Shown here: one piece after another, positions 62,507 to 64,000 of the stretch
Layout of the letters: the number at the start of each line of letters is the position of its first letter
Numbering within the stretch: the stretch's first letter is position 1
NCBI RefSeq assembly: GCF_947503385.1
Contig: NZ_CANNDO010000005.1
Span: forward strand, 124,001-188,000
Reading direction: 5' to 3'
Length of the DNA: 64,000 bases
Source of the DNA: an uncultured Tateyamaria sp.
GTDB taxonomy: Bacteria > Pseudomonadota > Alphaproteobacteria > Rhodobacterales > Rhodobacteraceae
Translations under genes and position numbers: made by a program
Notes under the pieces: model-generated
Database searches by the model: none
What the model saw: only the letters and a program-made list of their open reading frames with translations
What the model was told of the DNA's origin: nothing

Positions 62507-63132
62507 GTGCGAAATATCCTTGGTTGCAGGGTTTCGTGGCGCATGGCCGCGATGTCGGCGGCAAAGCAGGAGGAGGCGAGGTCGTCGAGGGTGGCGGTCG
62601 ACGCGGCGTGGGCCGTGGCGTCGATCACCGGAGCCAGCGCCGACAGCACCCGTTGCCCGTCGGTTTGCCCCAGCGGCATGGCCCGCTGCGCGACCGAGAC
62701 AAGGTTCGACACAAAGGCGTGCAGATATAGCGGCAGCGTGTCGGTCAGCGGGATGTCCATGGCGCGCGCGGCGGCACCGACGGCAACAGGGTAGGTGAGA
62801 CCTGTCAGGTCCAGCCCCCACACTGCCCGCGCCGTGTCGCAGAACGCGGCCCCTTGCAGGTCGGTTTCCTGCAAGCGCTCCGCACCGGCGGCAAAGGCGC
62901 GCGCAGTTGCGTCGACCTGCGCCGTGTCATCCGCCTGATAAGCCGCAGCCAGCAGCACTGCGTCGGCTCGACCCGAGCCATGTGCAAGCAGGGCCGACAG
63001 CCAGTCCTGAAGGGAGCGGGCCTCCGACACCGTGCCATCCGCAATCACCTGTTCCAGCCCATGCGAATAGGCAAAGGCACCCACCGGAAAGGCGGGCGAC
63101 AGCCATTGCATGAGCGTGAGGGCGTGGTTCAT
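62503..63132 (-). CDS. ureF: Urease accessory protein UreF
   Basis: 209 aa, all-helical. [20 protein letters not shown], then [15 protein letters not shown] and [20 protein letters not shown] are the UreF signatures. It bridges UreG to the urease-UreD complex and gates GTP hydrolysis. Start 63132 lies 4 bases inside ureE; the frame beyond belongs to ureE in another frame. Confidence 0.95.
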   Translation of the reverse strand: MNHALTLMQWLSPAFPVGAFAYSHGLEQVIADGTVSEARSLQDWLSALLAHGSGRADAVLLAAAYQADDTAQVDATARAFAAGAERLQETDLQGAAFCDTARAVWGLDLTGLTYPVAVGAAARAMDIPLTDTLPLYLHAFVSNLVSVAQRAMPLGQTDGQRVLSALAPVIDATAHAASTATLDDLASSCFAADIAAMRHETLQPRIFRT

Positions 63133-63584
63133 GTGTGGCTGTGGGAATGGTCGTGCCCGTGCGTGCGGCCATGTCCGTAAGCGCCGCCTTCGGGTGTAAA
63201 GGGTTCTGTCACCTCGCGCACAGTCGCGCCGATCTTGCCCAGCATGTCGGCCATGACATGGTCCCGCTGGATCAGCAGGCGGGTCTCCTCGATCTGGCAG
63301 GGCGTGTGGCGGTTGCCGATGTGCCAAGCGATGCGGTGCAGGCTGCCGCCCGTCACTTCGAGCAGGGGTTCAGGGGCGGCCTGCACCTCGATCTCTTGGC
63401 TGTCGGTCGTGATGAGCGCTCCACCGTGTTCGAGCGAGGTGGTCTGTGGCAGGTCCACGAGCAGTTGCGCGCCCGAGGCGAGGGTCAGCACTTTGCGCCG
63501 CAGGAACCGGTCCTCATAGGTCAGCAGAAGATGGTCAGCGGGAGAGCCGTGCGTATGGCTGTGGTAGGTTTGCGTGGTCAGCAT
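63129..63584 (-). CDS. ureE: Urease nickel-binding chaperone UreE
   Basis: 151 aa. The N-terminal peptide-binding domain (LTYEDRFLRRKVLTLASGAQ) is followed by the metal domain (WHIGNRHTPCQIEE) and a His-rich tail [14 protein letters not shown] that binds extra nickel. It also starts with a His-containing stretch (YHSHTHGS). It delivers Ni to UreG. Overlaps ureF by 4 bases. Confidence 0.96.
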   Translation of the reverse strand: MLTTQTYHSHTHGSPADHLLLTYEDRFLRRKVLTLASGAQLLVDLPQTTSLEHGGALITTDSQEIEVQAAPEPLLEVTGGSLHRIAWHIGNRHTPCQIEETRLLIQRDHVMADMLGKIGATVREVTEPFTPEGGAYGHGRTHGHDHSHSHT

Positions 63585-63660
63585 GTGTTTTCAGAACCAA
63601 GGGCGGACCCCGGCCGCCGGGTGGGGGAGAAGCCCCCGCCCGGGGGGGCGGTCGGGGGTT

Positions 63661-63679
63661 GCCCGGCGTTCCGCCGGGC
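63661..63679. repeat. GC-rich hairpin between ureC and ureE
   Basis: GCCCGGCG-TTC-CGCCGGGC, a perfect 8-bp stem, within the 225 bases between ureC and ureE. A second G/C-run pair lies at about 63630-63655 (GCCCCCG and CGGGGGGGC). No U run follows, so an mRNA stabilising or processing role is more likely than termination. No gene is seen in these 225 bases. Confidence 0.45.
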
Positions 63680-63809
63680 GCATGGAAAATCGTGGACAAT
63701 CACTGTGCCCCAGCCTTTCGCAGAAAGGCCACGCGCCGACCGCCCCGATGTGCGGCGTGTACCGCGCCACCCGCGATCGACTTGGTCAGAGCACATACCG
63801 GAGCGGCTC

Positions 63810-64000
63810 TCAAAACAGAAAATACCGCTGTGCCATTGGCAGCACCTCGGCGGGCTGACAGGTCAGCAATTCTCCATCGGCGCGCACCTCGTAGGTTTCG
63901 GGATGCACCTCGACCTTGGGGGTCGCGTCGTTGAGCTTGAGGTCCTTTTTGCCGATGGTCCGCGTGTTCTGCACGGCGACCGTATCCTTGGCGAGACCAA
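63810..64000 (-). CDS. ureC: Urease alpha subunit, C-terminal end only
   Basis: 63 complete codons before the right edge of the window, ending in TGA at 63810-63812. The text [20 protein letters not shown], then [20 protein letters not shown] and [14 protein letters not shown] is the well-known end of UreC. The catalytic part lies outside. It belongs to the same minus-strand operon as ureE, ureF and ureG. Confidence 0.95.
   Translation of the reverse strand, partial: GLAKDTVAVQNTRTIGKKDLKLNDATPKVEVHPETYEVRADGELLTCQPAEVLPMAQRYFLF

Noticed and set aside
63578-63796. 72-aa minus-strand frame between ureC and ureE
   Set aside because: Built mostly from G/C runs and hairpins; no ribosome site and no family text. 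ureE follows ureC directly in most operons.

Overview
The window is high-GC (clearly above 60 % in most genes) and dense, with many 4-base stop/start overlaps. Gene content points to an alphaproteobacterium of the Rhodobacterales (Roseobacter group): DUF2125, RpsD with a GTG start, PhbA/PhbB, a YdcH-type DUF465 protein, DUF2007 next to a TrmN6-like methyltransferase, an IorAB-type molybdoenzyme, many GntR/FCD regulators, and the short 'GGGGC-GCT-GCCCC ... TATTTTTGGTCAGAAGA' intergenic repeat that I associate with this order. Species cannot be named from the sequence.

Layout. 1-12.5 kb is mostly core metabolism: a TPR protein (cut by the left edge), ispE, a polyprenyl diphosphate synthase, DUF2007, a methyltransferase, DUF465, an EamA exporter with its LysR regulator, the PHB genes phbA/phbB, an EAL phosphodiesterase, tag, rpsD, a DUF2867 protein, and an XRE/MmyB regulator divergent from a small membrane protein. 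12.5-26.2 kb holds an orphan gp19-like phage tail protein, a hisC-tyrC-extensin operon, DUF2125, ChaC, an ExbB/MotB-like pair whose second subunit carries a roughly 545-residue coiled coil, M23 peptidase, clpA, gloB and a methyltransferase. 26.4-34.8 kb carries a dipeptide-type ABC transporter (dppBCDF order) with its binding protein, and small regulatory genes between them.

34.96-38.90 kb is a discrete mobile element of about 3.94 kb. It is bounded by a perfect 26-bp inverted repeat and flanked by a short direct repeat (AGGAAA, or GCAGGAAA read as 8 bp). Inside are an IS1595-type transposase and five passenger genes: a 136-aa unknown, a ClpP-fold serine protease of the SDH family, an overlapping 61-aa ORF, a DUF6471 protein and a 284-aa unknown. 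Two 14-bp palindromes lie between the transposase and the DUF6471 gene. Part of the cargo is visibly more AT-rich than the surroundings. This is the most unusual structure in the window.

39-51.5 kb is accessory metabolism: an AraC regulator divergent from a Tat-exported isochorismatase-like hydrolase, a Dps-like ferritin, a second dipeptide-type binding protein, a carboxylate-catabolism cluster (D-2-hydroxyacid dehydrogenase, AbrB-type membrane protein, GntR, TcuA-like flavoprotein) that shares GTATAC operator-like dyads, and a large ABC protein with a cyclic-nucleotide domain whose ATPase motifs are degenerate. 51.6-64 kb holds glutathione-dependent formaldehyde dehydrogenase, IorAB, an operon GntR - DapA-like aldolase - aldehyde dehydrogenase - FAD oxidoreductase, a non-pyrrolysine MttB-family methyltransferase, and the end of a urease operon (ureC cut by the right edge, ureE, ureF, ureG).

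I saw no tRNA, rRNA or CRISPR array. After assigning starts, no gene-free stretch exceeds 300 bases.
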